Assembly (NCBI RefSeq): GCF_000716785.1
Contig: NZ_JNYY01000002.1
Coordinates: 464,316 to 528,315, forward strand
From: Amycolatopsis vancoresmycina
Lineage (GTDB): Bacteria; Actinomycetota; Actinomycetes; Mycobacteriales; Pseudonocardiaceae
Direction: 5' to 3'
Length of the DNA: 64,000 nt
Shown one piece after another: positions 32,403-41,176 of this stretch. Numbering within the stretch: the first letter of the stretch is position 1; every line of letters starts with the position of its first letter. Under the pieces are notes generated by a model, which was not told the DNA's origin, searched no databases, and saw nothing but the letters and a program-made list of their open reading frames with translations. The position numbers and the translations under genes were made by a program.

Positions 32403-34238
32403 TCAGAACGCGGCTTCGTCGATCTCCATGAGCGCGTTGTCGGCGGCCTCCACGATGGCGCGGCGGGCGGTCAGCTCCGGCAGCACCTGCTTCGAGAAGA
32501 ACGAGGCCACGGCGATCTTGCCCTCGTAGAACGGGACGTCCTTGGCGGACGCACCCGCGTCGAGCTTGCCGATCGCGACCTCGGCGTGCTTGAGCAGCTG
32601 CCAGCCGATCAGCAGGTCACCGACCGACATCAGCAGGCGGACCGTGTGCTGGCCGACCTTGTTGATGCTCTGCGGGTCCTCCTGCGACGCGGTCAGGTAG
32701 CCGATCAGCGAGCCGAGCATGCCCTGGGTGTCCTCGAGGGCCTGCTTGAGCAGCCCACGCTCGTTCTTGAGTCGGCCGTTGCCCGCCTCGGACTCGATGA
32801 ACTTCGTGATCTCGCCGGCGACGAAGGCCAGGGAAGCACCCTTGTCGCGGATGATCTTCCGGAAGAAGAAGTCCAGCGACTGGATGGCCGTGGTGCCCTC
32901 GTACAGCGAGTCGATCTTGGCGTCGCGGATGTACTGCTCGATCGGGTAGTCCTGCAGGAAGCCGGACCCGCCCAGCGTCTGCAGCGACTGCACGAGCTGC
33001 TCGGTGGCGCGCTCCGAGCCGACGCCCTTGACGATCGGCAGCAGCAGGTCGTTGACGCCGTGCGCGAGCTTCTGGTCGCCTTCGCCGGTCCACAGCTGGT
33101 CCTGGAAGGACGCGGTGTAGAGGTACACCGCGCGCAGGCCCTCGGCGTACGCCTTCTGCAGCATCAGCGAGCGGCGGACGTCCGGGTGGTGCGTGATGGT
33201 GACGCGCGGGGCGGTCTTGTTCAGCATGTTCGGCAGGTCGGCGCCCTGGACGCGCTCCTTGGCGTACTCGAGCGCGTTGAGGTAACCCGTCGACAGCGTC
33301 GCGATGGCCTTCGTGCCGACCATCATCCGGGCGTACTCGATGACCTGGAACATCTGCGCGATGCCGTCGTGCACCTCGCCGAGCAGCCAGCCCTTGGCCG
33401 GGGTGCCGTGCTGGCCGAAGGTCAGCTCGCACGTCGTCGACGCCTTGATGCCCATCTTGTGCTCGACGTTGGTGACGTAAGCGCCGTTGCGCTCGCCCAG
33501 CTCACCGGTCTTCGTGTCGAAGTGGAACTTCGGGACGAGGAACAGCGACAGGCCCTTGGTGCCCGGCTTGGTCTCGATGCCGGGGCCTTCGGGGCGGGCG
33601 AGCACCAGGTGCATGATGTTTTCGCTCATGTCGTGCTCGGCCGAGGTGATGAACCGCTTCACGCCGTCGATGTGCCAGGAGCCGTCCTCCTGCTTGGTGG
33701 CCTTGGTGCGGCCCGCGCCGACGTCGGAGCCGGCGTCCGGCTCGGTCAGCACCATCGTGGCGCCCCAGGCCCGGTCGATCATGAGCTGGGCCCAGTGCTT
33801 CTGCTCTTCGGTGCCGTTCTTGTTCACGATCATGGCGAAGTTCGGGCCCGCCAGGTACATGAACAGCGGGGCGTTGGCGCCGAGGATCAGCTCGGACGCG
33901 GCCCACTGGACGGTCGGCGGGAGGCCGAAGCCGCCGAGGTCGTTGGTCAGGCCGAGGCGCCACCACTCGCCGTCGAGCAGCTGCTGGTAGCTCTTCTTGA
34001 AGGACTCGGGGATCTTGACGCTGAACGTCTTCGGGTCGTAGACGGGCGGGTTGCGGTCCGCGTCGGCGAAGGACTCGGCGAGCGGGCCGGTCGCGAGCTT
34101 GTTCAGCTCGGACAGCACCCCGCGGGCGGTCTCTTCGTCGGATTCGGCGAGCACACCCTTGCCCAGGCGCTCCTGCACGCCGAGTACCTCGAAGAGGTTG
34201 AACTCCAGGTCTCGGACGTTGCTCTTGTAGTGGCCCAT
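32403..34238 (-). CDS. Acyl-CoA dehydrogenase, FadE5-like 611-residue type
   Basis: 611 residues, matching my recollection of the size of mycobacterial FadE5, a broad-range acyl-CoA dehydrogenase. It oxidises acyl-CoA to trans-2-enoyl-CoA with FAD in beta-oxidation. The order of motifs is normal: ATMVLTEPDAGSDVGAGRTK (FAD/substrate loop), KRFITSAEHD, GIAQMFQVIEYARMMVGTKA and the region LYEGTTAIQSLDFFFRK, which holds the likely catalytic glutamate. The C-terminal 150 residues are an extra helical domain. Upstream lie two tandem operator-like dyads (34286-34323), so expression is probably under a TetR-type lipid regulator encoded elsewhere. It is transcribed alone. Confidence 0.92.
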   Translation of the reverse strand: MGHYKSNVRDLEFNLFEVLGVQERLGKGVLAESDEETARGVLSELNKLATGPLAESFADADRNPPVYDPKTFSVKIPESFKKSYQQLLDGEWWRLGLTNDLGGFGLPPTVQWAASELILGANAPLFMYLAGPNFAMIVNKNGTEEQKHWAQLMIDRAWGATMVLTEPDAGSDVGAGRTKATKQEDGSWHIDGVKRFITSAEHDMSENIMHLVLARPEGPGIETKPGTKGLSLFLVPKFHFDTKTGELGERNGAYVTNVEHKMGIKASTTCELTFGQHGTPAKGWLLGEVHDGIAQMFQVIEYARMMVGTKAIATLSTGYLNALEYAKERVQGADLPNMLNKTAPRVTITHHPDVRRSLMLQKAYAEGLRAVYLYTASFQDQLWTGEGDQKLAHGVNDLLLPIVKGVGSERATEQLVQSLQTLGGSGFLQDYPIEQYIRDAKIDSLYEGTTAIQSLDFFFRKIIRDKGASLAFVAGEITKFIESEAGNGRLKNERGLLKQALEDTQGMLGSLIGYLTASQEDPQSINKVGQHTVRLLMSVGDLLIGWQLLKHAEVAIGKLDAGASAKDVPFYEGKIAVASFFSKQVLPELTARRAIVEAADNALMEIDEAAF

Positions 34239-34285
34239 GTCGTCACTCCAATGTGTTCGGCTCCCCGGCCGGGCACATGTTCGCC

Positions 34286-34323
34286 TTACTCGCCGGTAAC
34301 TTCAGGATATTACCTGCGGGTAA
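34286..34323 (-). promoter_or_regulatory. Two tandem 14-bp operator-like dyads upstream of the acyl-CoA dehydrogenase gene
   Basis: TTACTCGCCGGTAA (34286-34299) and TTACCTGCGGGTAA (34310-34323) share the form TTACnnGCnGGTAA and are spaced 24 bp centre to centre. They lie 48-85 bp before the start codon, where a repressor would cover the promoter. Confidence 0.65.
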
Positions 34324-34377
34324 CCAGGGCAAGCAGATCCGCACTTCCGGGTAAGCGAAATCCGGGCCGTTTCCGGG

Positions 34378-35163
34378 TCAACGCTGGTTCGGAAGGGCCG
34401 TTGTGTCGGCAGTCACCGGCAGGTGGCCGTCCTCGGCCCGGGCGACCAGGATGCCGCTGCGGAAGGCGATCGTCACCGCGTGTGTCCGGTCACGGGCGGA
34501 AAGCTTGCGCAGGATGCTCTTCACGTGCGTCCGGACCGTTTCGACGGACAGGAAGAGCAGCTTCGCGATCGCCGAGTTCTCGAGTCCTTCGGCGACCAGC
34601 TGGAGCACCTGGTACTCGCGCCGGGACAGCGGCATCCCGCCGCGCGGCGCCGGCTGGCTGTCGTGGGCGAGGTCGCCCTTCGGCGTGGTCGAGCGCTTCG
34701 GCCGCGCGGTGAGGGCAGCCAGCGCTGGATCGATGTAACGGCGTTCGGTGTGGGCCCGCCGGATCGCTTCGGCAAGCCGCCGTGAATCGATCGACCGCGG
34801 CACGATCGCGTGCGCGCCCGCGGCGATCGCCGCCGCGAGGTACTGCTGCGTCCGGTTGGCGTCCCGGATCAGGGTGACCAGGATCAGCGCCGGGTCACCC
34901 GCGTTGAGCAGCTTGGTCAGGTGGCAGTTCGGGTCGAGCGCCGAATCGAGCACGACGACGTCCGGCTTCACCTGCTCGCACAGCTGCAGCGCGGCGTGGT
35001 GGCTCGCGGCCTGGCCCGCCCAGTGCAGCCCCTGGCTGCGGTGGACGAGCGCGGCGAGGCCGTCGCGGAAGATCGGGACCGGGTCGACGACCGCCACGCC
35101 GAGACTGCGCCCGCCGGGTCCGGCCGGCCCGCTGGGCCTGCGGCTGGGCTCGATGCCGTGCAT
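34378..35163 (-). CDS. LuxR/NarL-type response regulator, orphan
   Basis: 261 residues from ATG 35163. Residues about 20-140 are a receiver-like domain (GVAVVDPVPIFRDGLAALVH, with candidate phosphoacceptor Asp in VVVLDSALDPN). The usual acidic pair near the start is reduced to VVDP, so phosphorylation may be weak or absent. A Ser/Thr/Arg-rich linker leads to a LuxR HTH (LSRREYQVLQLVAEGLENSA, IAKLLFLSVETVRTHVKSIL) at about 180-240. No sensor kinase gene is near. Targets are unknown. Confidence 0.88.
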   Translation of the reverse strand: MHGIEPSRRPSGPAGPGGRSLGVAVVDPVPIFRDGLAALVHRSQGLHWAGQAASHHAALQLCEQVKPDVVVLDSALDPNCHLTKLLNAGDPALILVTLIRDANRTQQYLAAAIAAGAHAIVPRSIDSRRLAEAIRRAHTERRYIDPALAALTARPKRSTTPKGDLAHDSQPAPRGGMPLSRREYQVLQLVAEGLENSAIAKLLFLSVETVRTHVKSILRKLSARDRTHAVTIAFRSGILVARAEDGHLPVTADTTALPNQR

Positions 35164-35428
35164 CGTGGGCCTCCGTCTCTGCGCCGTCGCTCCTGGGCCG
35201 CCGGACGTCTCCGGCGGCGTCCGGTCCCCCTGCTGGACCGGACAGAAGTGACTCCTCCTGCTTGGTACGAGTCGCGATTGCGCAGCTCATGACGCCAATT
35301 CCCCCTCATGGCCCAACCCGCAGGTCACAGCAAACTTTGGGTAGAAGTCGATCTTGTCGAGTCGACTTGGCCGGCCGGGATGGGACCTGATGGGGCGGTT
35401 GGCGCTACTGAGGGTGGCCCGCAGCCGT

Positions 35429-35989
35429 TCAACGATTTCGACAGTGATCGGATGCGGCCCGGAGCTGGCCGAACTCGGCCGCCAGCCCGGCCGGCGTCCA
35501 GTGCGCGTTCAGCCCGCTCGGGTTCGGCAGCACCCACACGCGGGTGTCGCCGATCCGGTGGTCCTGCGGGCCGACGTGCGCCTTCGGGAAGCCGAACGCG
35601 GTCCGGTAGGCGCCGATCCCCACGACGGCCAGCCATCGTGGCCGGTACTCGAGCACCTTCGCGACGAGCACCTTCCCGCCTTCGCGCAGCTCGTCGTCGG
35701 ACAGCTCGTCGGCGCGAGCCGTGGTCCGGGCGACGACGTTCGTGATCCCGAGCTTGAGGTCGAGGAGTTCGTACTGCTCGCCCGGGGTGTAGCGCCGCGG
35801 GGTGAAGCCGCCGGCGTGCAGCGCGGGCCAGAAGCGGTTGCCCGGGCGCGCGAAGTGCTGCCCGAGCGCACCGGAGTAGAGGCCGGGGTTGATGCCGCAG
35901 AACAGGACGTCCAGGCCGGGCGCGATGACGTCGGGGATGGTGGCGTTGTGCGCCGCGGCCAGCTGGTCCTTCGTGGGTCGGGTGCTCAC
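35429..35989 (-). CDS. mug: G/U mismatch-specific DNA glycosylase
   Basis: 186 residues from GTG 35989; GTG 36007 would add six. The family-2 uracil-DNA glycosylase motif is LFCGINPGLYSGALGQHFAR, with the Asn of GINPG that activates water, and PGNRFWPALHAGGFTPR follows. The second motif is VWVLPNPSGLNAHW. It removes uracil or ethenocytosine opposite guanine. The gene is alone, with about 265 bp of unassigned sequence between it and the LuxR-type gene. Confidence 0.92.
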   Translation of the reverse strand: MSTRPTKDQLAAAHNATIPDVIAPGLDVLFCGINPGLYSGALGQHFARPGNRFWPALHAGGFTPRRYTPGEQYELLDLKLGITNVVARTTARADELSDDELREGGKVLVAKVLEYRPRWLAVVGIGAYRTAFGFPKAHVGPQDHRIGDTRVWVLPNPSGLNAHWTPAGLAAEFGQLRAASDHCRNR

Positions 35990-36108
35990 CGGTCCAGTTT
36001 CCGGCACGCTCGGGCGTGGAGGTCACCGCGGACCGGGGGTAGCGAATTCACCACGAACCTGCGTAACCTGTGTGATCTCCCGCACAGCGCCGTACCGAGG
36101 AGGATTTC

Positions 36109-36285
36109 GTGCAGCTTCCGATCGTCCTCGGGCTGGTGGCGCTGGTCCTCGCCGTCGCCGCGCTCGTCGTCGTCCTGGAAGACCGGCGGGCCGCCAAGCG
36201 GGCCGCGCTGCAGCGGAAGGCGCGGTTAGCGCGGCTGGGCGAGGTGGACCCGCTCGCGCCGGGCCGGCTGCACGTGGACCGGTGA
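36109..36285 (+). CDS. Small single-helix membrane protein (58 residues)
   Basis: GTG 36109 has GAGGAGG five to six bases upstream, one of the best ribosome sites in the window. The product begins MQLPIVLGLVALVLAVAALV, a single membrane helix, followed by a very basic segment (EDRRAAKRAALQRKARLARL) and a short tail ending LHVDR. It is probably anchored in the membrane with a cytoplasmic basic tail. Its last 60 bases overlap the convergent VanZ gene, and its only TTA codon (36226-36228) is the complement of the VanZ stop. Function unknown. Confidence 0.7.
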   Translation: MQLPIVLGLVALVLAVAALVVVLEDRRAAKRAALQRKARLARLGEVDPLAPGRLHVDR

Positions 36286-36873
36286 ACGCAGGAGCGTCAG
36301 CAGCAGCGCGCCGAACACCCAGCCGACGCCGGCTCCGAGCGTGTTGTTCATGAGGTCGTCGACGTCGAAGATGCGGTAGACGTACGGTGCCGTGCCGAAG
36401 TTGGCCGTGACCTGCGTGATCTCGATGAACAGCGAGGCCGCGAAGCCGATCAGCACCGTGCCGGTCAGGCCGCGGCGCCAGAGGACCCGCGCGAACACGC
36501 CCAGCGGGACGAACAGCAGCACGTTCAGGCACGCCTGCTGGAACGTCTGCGTCGTGAACCAGTCCCCGCCGTGCTTGAGCAGCTCCGTGTGGATGTCGGC
36601 GATCCACTGGAACGGGTGCAGCTGCACCGTCTGGGTCAGCCGGCGGGTGCCGGGGCCGGGCAGCGGCAGGAAGACGACCGCGAGGGTCGTGCAGCCGTAG
36701 AGCAGCACCGCCGCCGTGGTGGCGAGGCCGCGCAGGCGCAGGCCGCCGTGGCGGGCGAGCTGGGTGATCAGCTGCGGCACGAGCACCACGACCCACAGCG
36801 CGAGGAACCCGATGAAGCCGTACTGCAGGGCCGTGACCTGTGCGTTCGTCATGCCATCGACGTTATGGATCAT
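36226..36873 (-). CDS. VanZ family membrane protein
   Basis: 215 residues from ATG 36873 (GGCGG seven bases upstream); ATG 36852 is an alternative. About five membrane helices are visible. The VanZ signature is FQQACLNVLLFVPLGVFARV with an RR after it, followed by FAASLFIEITQVTANFG and IFDVDDLMNNTLGAGVGW. VanZ proteins give low-level teicoplanin resistance in enterococci; most homologues have unknown roles. It does not lie next to the VanW gene, so a glycopeptide link is weak. It overlaps the small membrane-protein gene 3' to 3'. Confidence 0.88.
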   Translation of the reverse strand: MIHNVDGMTNAQVTALQYGFIGFLALWVVVLVPQLITQLARHGGLRLRGLATTAAVLLYGCTTLAVVFLPLPGPGTRRLTQTVQLHPFQWIADIHTELLKHGGDWFTTQTFQQACLNVLLFVPLGVFARVLWRRGLTGTVLIGFAASLFIEITQVTANFGTAPYVYRIFDVDDLMNNTLGAGVGWVFGALLLTLLRSPVHVQPARRERVHLAQPR

Positions 36874-37103
36874 GCTGGTGCCGCCGCTTCGGTCGATGAG
36901 CCGCGCGGCCCGGAAGCCCATCGGCCACTTGACCGACCCACCGCCGGGCCGATCGGTCAGCAGTCGTCGTCGCGCCCGGAACGCCACCTCGGCCGGTGTT
37001 ACCGATGTCATGCCGGCGTAACCGGATGCTGCTTGCGCCGACCGGGGAATGACCACGACGCTCGGCACGTCGGAGTGTTGGGCAGGCAACGAAAGGAACG
37101 CTC

Positions 37104-38183
37104 ATGGCACCGGTCCGGGTCGGCATCGTCGGGCTCAGCGCGAACGGCGGCTGGGCCGCGACCGCGCACGTGCCCGCGCTGGCCGCGGTGGACGGCTACG
37201 AACTCCGGGCGCTCAGCGGCAGCAACGCGGACTCGGCGCGGGTGGCCGGCGAGAAGTACGGCGTGCCGCTGACCTTCGGCGACGCCGGCGAGCTGGCCCG
37301 GCACCCCGAGGTCGACCTCGTGGTGGTCGCCGTGAAGGTGCCCGAGCACCGGGCGCTCATCGAGCCCGCGCTGGCGGCCGGCAAGCAGGTGCTGAGCGAG
37401 TGGCCGCTGGGCGTCAGCCTGGCCGAAACCGAGACGCTGGCCGAAGCCGCTCGCGGGAAGACGACCGCCGTCGGGCTGCAGGGACGGTCCGCGCCGGCGT
37501 TGCGCTACCTGCGTGACCTGATCAAGGACGGCTACGTCGGCCGCGTGCTTTCGACGTCGCTGATCGCCTCCGGCGCCAACTGGGGGCCGAGCGTGCGGGC
37601 CGGCCGGGACTACCAGCTGCACCCCGAGGGCGGGGCGACGATGCTGACCATCCCGTTCGCGCACACCGCCGACGCGCTCGCCATGGTCCTCGGCGGCTTC
37701 ACCGAGCTCTCGGCGACGATGGCGACCGTCCGGCCGCGGGTGCGCGACGAGGTCACCGGCGAGTCCGTCGCGATGACCGCGCCCGACCAGATCGCCGTCA
37801 CCGGCGTCCTGTCCGGCGGCGCGGTCGCGTCGCTGCACCTGCGCGGCGGGACCTCGCCAGCGACGGACTTCCACTGGGAGATCAACGGTACCGAGGGCAC
37901 GCTGGTCGTCGAGGCCGCGGACCCGCTGTTCTGGATCGCGAAGCTGACGCTGCGCGGCAGCCGGACCGGCACGCTCGAGAAGCTGACCGTCCCCGCGCGG
38001 TACGAGCTCCCGCAGCTGGCCGGGCGCAGCGCCGAACCGTCGTACAACGTGGCGCACGCCTACGCCCGGCACCTGAAGGGCGATCTGCCCGACTTCGCGC
38101 ACGCCCTGCGCGTGCACCGCGTGCTGGACGCCGTCCAGCGGTCGGCCGACAGCGGGCGCCGGGTCGAACCGGACGCAAAGTAA
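37104..38183 (+). CDS. Gfo/Idh/MocA family oxidoreductase
   Basis: 359 residues from ATG 37104, preceded by GAAAGGAA. The Rossmann start is VRVGIVGLSANGGWAATAHV, and the family motif VLSEWPLG replaces the usual EKP (catalytic Lys) motif, so the lysine is missing. DLVVVAVKVPEHRALIEPAL is normal. The C-terminal domain contains YQLHPEGGATMLTIPFAHTA with the H of the usual GGG-x-DxGxH region. It likely acts on a sugar or cyclic polyol with NAD(P), but loss of EKP makes the activity uncertain; a galactose 80-like binding role is possible. Confidence 0.88.
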   Translation: MAPVRVGIVGLSANGGWAATAHVPALAAVDGYELRALSGSNADSARVAGEKYGVPLTFGDAGELARHPEVDLVVVAVKVPEHRALIEPALAAGKQVLSEWPLGVSLAETETLAEAARGKTTAVGLQGRSAPALRYLRDLIKDGYVGRVLSTSLIASGANWGPSVRAGRDYQLHPEGGATMLTIPFAHTADALAMVLGGFTELSATMATVRPRVRDEVTGESVAMTAPDQIAVTGVLSGGAVASLHLRGGTSPATDFHWEINGTEGTLVVEAADPLFWIAKLTLRGSRTGTLEKLTVPARYELPQLAGRSAEPSYNVAHAYARHLKGDLPDFAHALRVHRVLDAVQRSADSGRRVEPDAK

Positions 38184-38210
38184 CTGTTACTGCCGGTCGT
38201 AGGTTTCGGT

Positions 38211-38216
38211 TACCAT
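38211..38216 (+). promoter_or_regulatory. -10 box of likely leaderless promoter for the alpha/beta hydrolase gene
   Basis: TACCAT lies six bases before ATG 38223, with no Shine-Dalgarno sequence in between. Confidence 0.45.
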
Positions 38217-38222
38217 CGGGTC

Positions 38223-39002
38223 ATGGACGACGTTGTCTATGACCGCGCGGGACGCGGTGAGCCGCTGGTGCTGATCCACGGCATCGGGCACCGGCGTCAG
38301 GCGTGGGCGCCGGTGTTTCCGCTGCTCACGCCGCACCGCGACGTCATCGCCGTCGACCTGCCCGGCTTCGGTGAGTCGCCCGAGCCGTCCGGCGGGTACG
38401 GCATCGAGCCGGCGCTGGTGATGTTCAAGCAGCTCTTCGCCGACCTCGGGCTCGACCGGCCGCACGTCGCCGGCAACTCGCTCGGCGGCCTGCTGTCCCT
38501 GGCCCTCGGGCAGGCCGGCCTGGTCCGCAGCGTCACGGCGTCGTCCCCGGCCGGGCTGTGGAACCGGCGGCAGAAGCTGTACGCGATCGCCGCGCTCCGG
38601 GCCCACCGCTCCCTCGCGCAGCGCACGCCACCGCACGTCGTGCGGCGCATCGCGGCAACGGCCGCCGGGCGCCGCGCGCTGACCGGGATGATCGTCGGAC
38701 GGCCCGAGCTGCAGACACCCGACGCCGTCGTGGCCGACGCCCGCGCGCTCGCCACCGCGCCCGGTTTCGAGCCCACCGCCGCCCAGTCCCGTGGGGACTT
38801 CCGCTTCACCGGCCCGGTCACCGGCGTCCCGGTGACGGTCGCGTGGGCCGAACGCGACCGGATCCTCGCCCGGCCGCGCGTCGCCGACCTGCGGAAAGTC
38901 GCGCCGCACGGCGCGTTCCGGCTGCTGCCCGGCTGCGGGCACGTGCCGATGAACGACGACCCGGAACTCGTGGCGCGCGTGCTGCTCGACGGAAGCCGTT
39001 AG
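38223..39002 (+). CDS. Alpha/beta hydrolase
   Basis: 259 residues from ATG 38223. The oxyanion region LVLIHGIGHRRQAW is at 16-29, the nucleophile elbow GNSLGG is at 84-89 with Ser86, and the catalytic His is in CGHVPMNDDPE near the C-terminus. The acid is probably in TVAWAERDRILARP. A cap domain lies at about 115-190. No signal peptide is present, so it is a cytoplasmic esterase or lactonase-type enzyme. The substrate is unknown. Confidence 0.9.
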   Translation: MDDVVYDRAGRGEPLVLIHGIGHRRQAWAPVFPLLTPHRDVIAVDLPGFGESPEPSGGYGIEPALVMFKQLFADLGLDRPHVAGNSLGGLLSLALGQAGLVRSVTASSPAGLWNRRQKLYAIAALRAHRSLAQRTPPHVVRRIAATAAGRRALTGMIVGRPELQTPDAVVADARALATAPGFEPTAAQSRGDFRFTGPVTGVPVTVAWAERDRILARPRVADLRKVAPHGAFRLLPGCGHVPMNDDPELVARVLLDGSR

Positions 39003-39119
39003 GTGACATTCGCTTTACGTCCGTCTTTTGACCCTGGTAGGTGACTGCTTCGCGAGGCAGAATCCTCCGCCGTGCGCCCGTTCGGGGACCTTGGGCGCGA
39101 AATCGGAGGAAGAACACTC

Positions 39120-40811
39120 ATGAGGCTTTCGACCCGGCTCGCGGTGTTCGCCGCGGCCGCGCTGGCGACCACGGCGGTGACCACCGCACCCGCGTCCGCG
39201 GGCCAGCGCCCGGATCCCACGACCGACGTCCGGATCATCGGGTTCAACGACCTGCACGGCAACCTGGAGCCGCCGTCCGGTTCCAGCGGCCGCGTGGTGC
39301 AGTCCGACGGGACCACTGTGGACGCCGGCGGGGCCGCTTACCTGGCCACGCACGTGAAGCAGCTGCGGGCGCAGGTGCGCAACTCGTTCGTCGTGTCCGC
39401 CGGCGACAACATCGGCGCGTCGCCGCTGACCTCGGCGCTGTTCCACGACGAGCCGACCATCGACTTCCTGAACATGCTCGGTGTCAACGCGTCCGTCGTC
39501 GGGAACCACGAGTTCGACGAGGGCTACAAGGAACTGCAGCGCATGCAGTTCGGCGGCTGCCACCCGACCGACGGCTGCCAGTTCCAGCCGACCTTCGACG
39601 GGGCGAAGTTCCCGTTCCTCGGGTCCAATGTGTACTTCACCAACGGCCTGCCCGCGCTGTTGCCGTTCACCGTCAAGTTCGAAGGCGGCGTGCCGGTCGG
39701 CGTCATCGGCGCCACGCTGAAGGACCTGCCGTCGGTCGTCACGCCGGAGGCCATCAAGGGCCTGAAGTTCGGCGACGAGGTCGAGGCGATCAACCGGACG
39801 GCGAACCTGCTCGACTACTTCGGCGTCAAGGCCCAGGTCGTGCTCCTGCACCAGGGTGACGGCACCGAGGTCGAGGGTCCGAACGACTGCAAGCTGCGCC
39901 CCGGCCCGGCCGCCGCGATCGCGGCCGCGGTGACGCCGAAGGTCGACGCCTTCTTCGACGGGCACAGCCACCAGCAGTACAACTGCGTGATCAACGACCC
40001 GGCGGGCCAGCCGCGGCCGGTCATCCAGGGCTCGTCGTTCGGCCGGCTGCTGTCGGTCGTCGACCTCAAGATCAGCCTGAAGACCCGCGACGTCGTGCGC
40101 TCGCAGACCAAGGCCTTCAACGAGATCGTCACGCGCACGGTCACCCCGGACCCGGCCGTGGCGGCGCTGGTCGCCGACGCGAAGACCAAGTCGGCGCCGA
40201 TCGCGAACAAGCAGGTCGGCACCATCACCGCGGACCTGCCGGCGGCGGGCAACGCGGCCGGCGAGTCCCCGCTCGGCGACGTCATCGCCGACGCGCAGCT
40301 CGCGGGCACGGCGTCGAACAACGCGGTCGTCGCGATCACCAACCCGGGCGGCATCCGCGCCGACCTGACGTACAAGTCGTCCGCGAACAACGAGGGTGAC
40401 GGCGTGGTGACCTACGGCGAGGCGTTCACCGTCCAGCCGTTCTCGAACATCATGCAGACGATCACGCTGACCGGCGCGAACCTGAAGAACGTGCTGGAAC
40501 AGCAGTGGACCGCGGCCGGCACGAAGATCCTGCAGATCTCGAGCTCGCTGCACTACTCGTACTCGGCGGGCGCGCCGATCGGCTCGCGCGTCTCGAACCT
40601 CACGGTGAACGGCACGCCGGTCGACCCGGCGGCGACGTTCCGCGTCTCGGTGAACAACTTCCTCGCCGCCGGCGGGGACGGCTTCACCGAGTTCACCAAG
40701 GGCACGAACCTCTCGGGCGGCCCGGTGGACCTCGACGCCCTGGTCGCCTACCTGGGCGCGCACCCGAACCTGGCCCCGCCCGCGGCGGACCGGATCACCC
40801 GCCTGCCGTAG
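39120..40811 (+). CDS. Secreted 5'-nucleotidase / bifunctional metallophosphatase
   Basis: 563 residues from ATG 39120 with GGAGGAAG upstream. A Sec signal peptide (MRLSTRLAVFAAAALATTAV, cut after ASA) directs export. Metallophosphatase motifs appear in order: NDLHGNLEPP, SAGDNIGASP, GNHEFDEG, LLHQGDG and DGHSHQQYNC. The C-terminal 5'-nucleotidase domain has NPGGIRADL, TYGEAFTVQPFSN and ANLKNVLEQQW, with the substrate-stacking aromatic near the end (GGDGFTEF). It should strip phosphate from extracellular nucleotides. No cell-wall anchor is visible, so it is probably free. Confidence 0.93.
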   Translation: MRLSTRLAVFAAAALATTAVTTAPASAGQRPDPTTDVRIIGFNDLHGNLEPPSGSSGRVVQSDGTTVDAGGAAYLATHVKQLRAQVRNSFVVSAGDNIGASPLTSALFHDEPTIDFLNMLGVNASVVGNHEFDEGYKELQRMQFGGCHPTDGCQFQPTFDGAKFPFLGSNVYFTNGLPALLPFTVKFEGGVPVGVIGATLKDLPSVVTPEAIKGLKFGDEVEAINRTANLLDYFGVKAQVVLLHQGDGTEVEGPNDCKLRPGPAAAIAAAVTPKVDAFFDGHSHQQYNCVINDPAGQPRPVIQGSSFGRLLSVVDLKISLKTRDVVRSQTKAFNEIVTRTVTPDPAVAALVADAKTKSAPIANKQVGTITADLPAAGNAAGESPLGDVIADAQLAGTASNNAVVAITNPGGIRADLTYKSSANNEGDGVVTYGEAFTVQPFSNIMQTITLTGANLKNVLEQQWTAAGTKILQISSSLHYSYSAGAPIGSRVSNLTVNGTPVDPAATFRVSVNNFLAAGGDGFTEFTKGTNLSGGPVDLDALVAYLGAHPNLAPPAADRITRLP

Positions 40812-40849
40812 TTCCCGTTTCTGCAAGACACCGGGTCGACAATGGACCC

Positions 40850-41176
40850 ATGACGACCTGGGAAGACGTCGTGCGCCTCGCCTCCGGGCTGCCGGAGGTC
40901 GAGGTGTCGACGTGGTATCGCACGCCCGCGCTGAAGGTGGCGGGCAAGGGGTTCGCGCGGCTGCGCACCGAGGCCGAAGGCGGCCTGGTGGTGCTGTGCG
41001 GGCACGACGAGAAGGCCGCGTTGCTGGATTCCGGCGACGCGGCCTTCTTCACGACCCCGCACTACGACGGGTACGGCTCGATCATCGTGGACCTCGAGCG
41101 CGTGGACGTCGATCAGCTGCGCGAGCTGCTCGAAGAGGCGTGGCGGCTGAAGGCGCCCCGCCGTCTCCTCACTTGA
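40850..41176 (+). CDS. MmcQ/YjbR family protein
   Basis: 108 residues from ATG 40850. The family pattern is VVRLASGLPEVEVSTWYRTP with ALKVAGKGFARLR, then TTPHYDGYGSIIVDLERVD and LRELLEEAWRLKAPRRL at the end. The fold is CyaY-like and a DNA-binding role has been suggested, without proof. GACAAT six bases before the ATG may be a -10 box of a leaderless transcript. Its last eight bases overlap the convergent GNAT gene. Confidence 0.9.
   Translation: MTTWEDVVRLASGLPEVEVSTWYRTPALKVAGKGFARLRTEAEGGLVVLCGHDEKAALLDSGDAAFFTTPHYDGYGSIIVDLERVDVDQLRELLEEAWRLKAPRRLLT

Noticed and set aside
26746..36873. A glycopeptide-resistance cluster (VanW plus VanZ)
   Set aside because: The two genes are about 7 kb apart on opposite strands, and no vanH/A/X, vanR/S or vanY genes are present.
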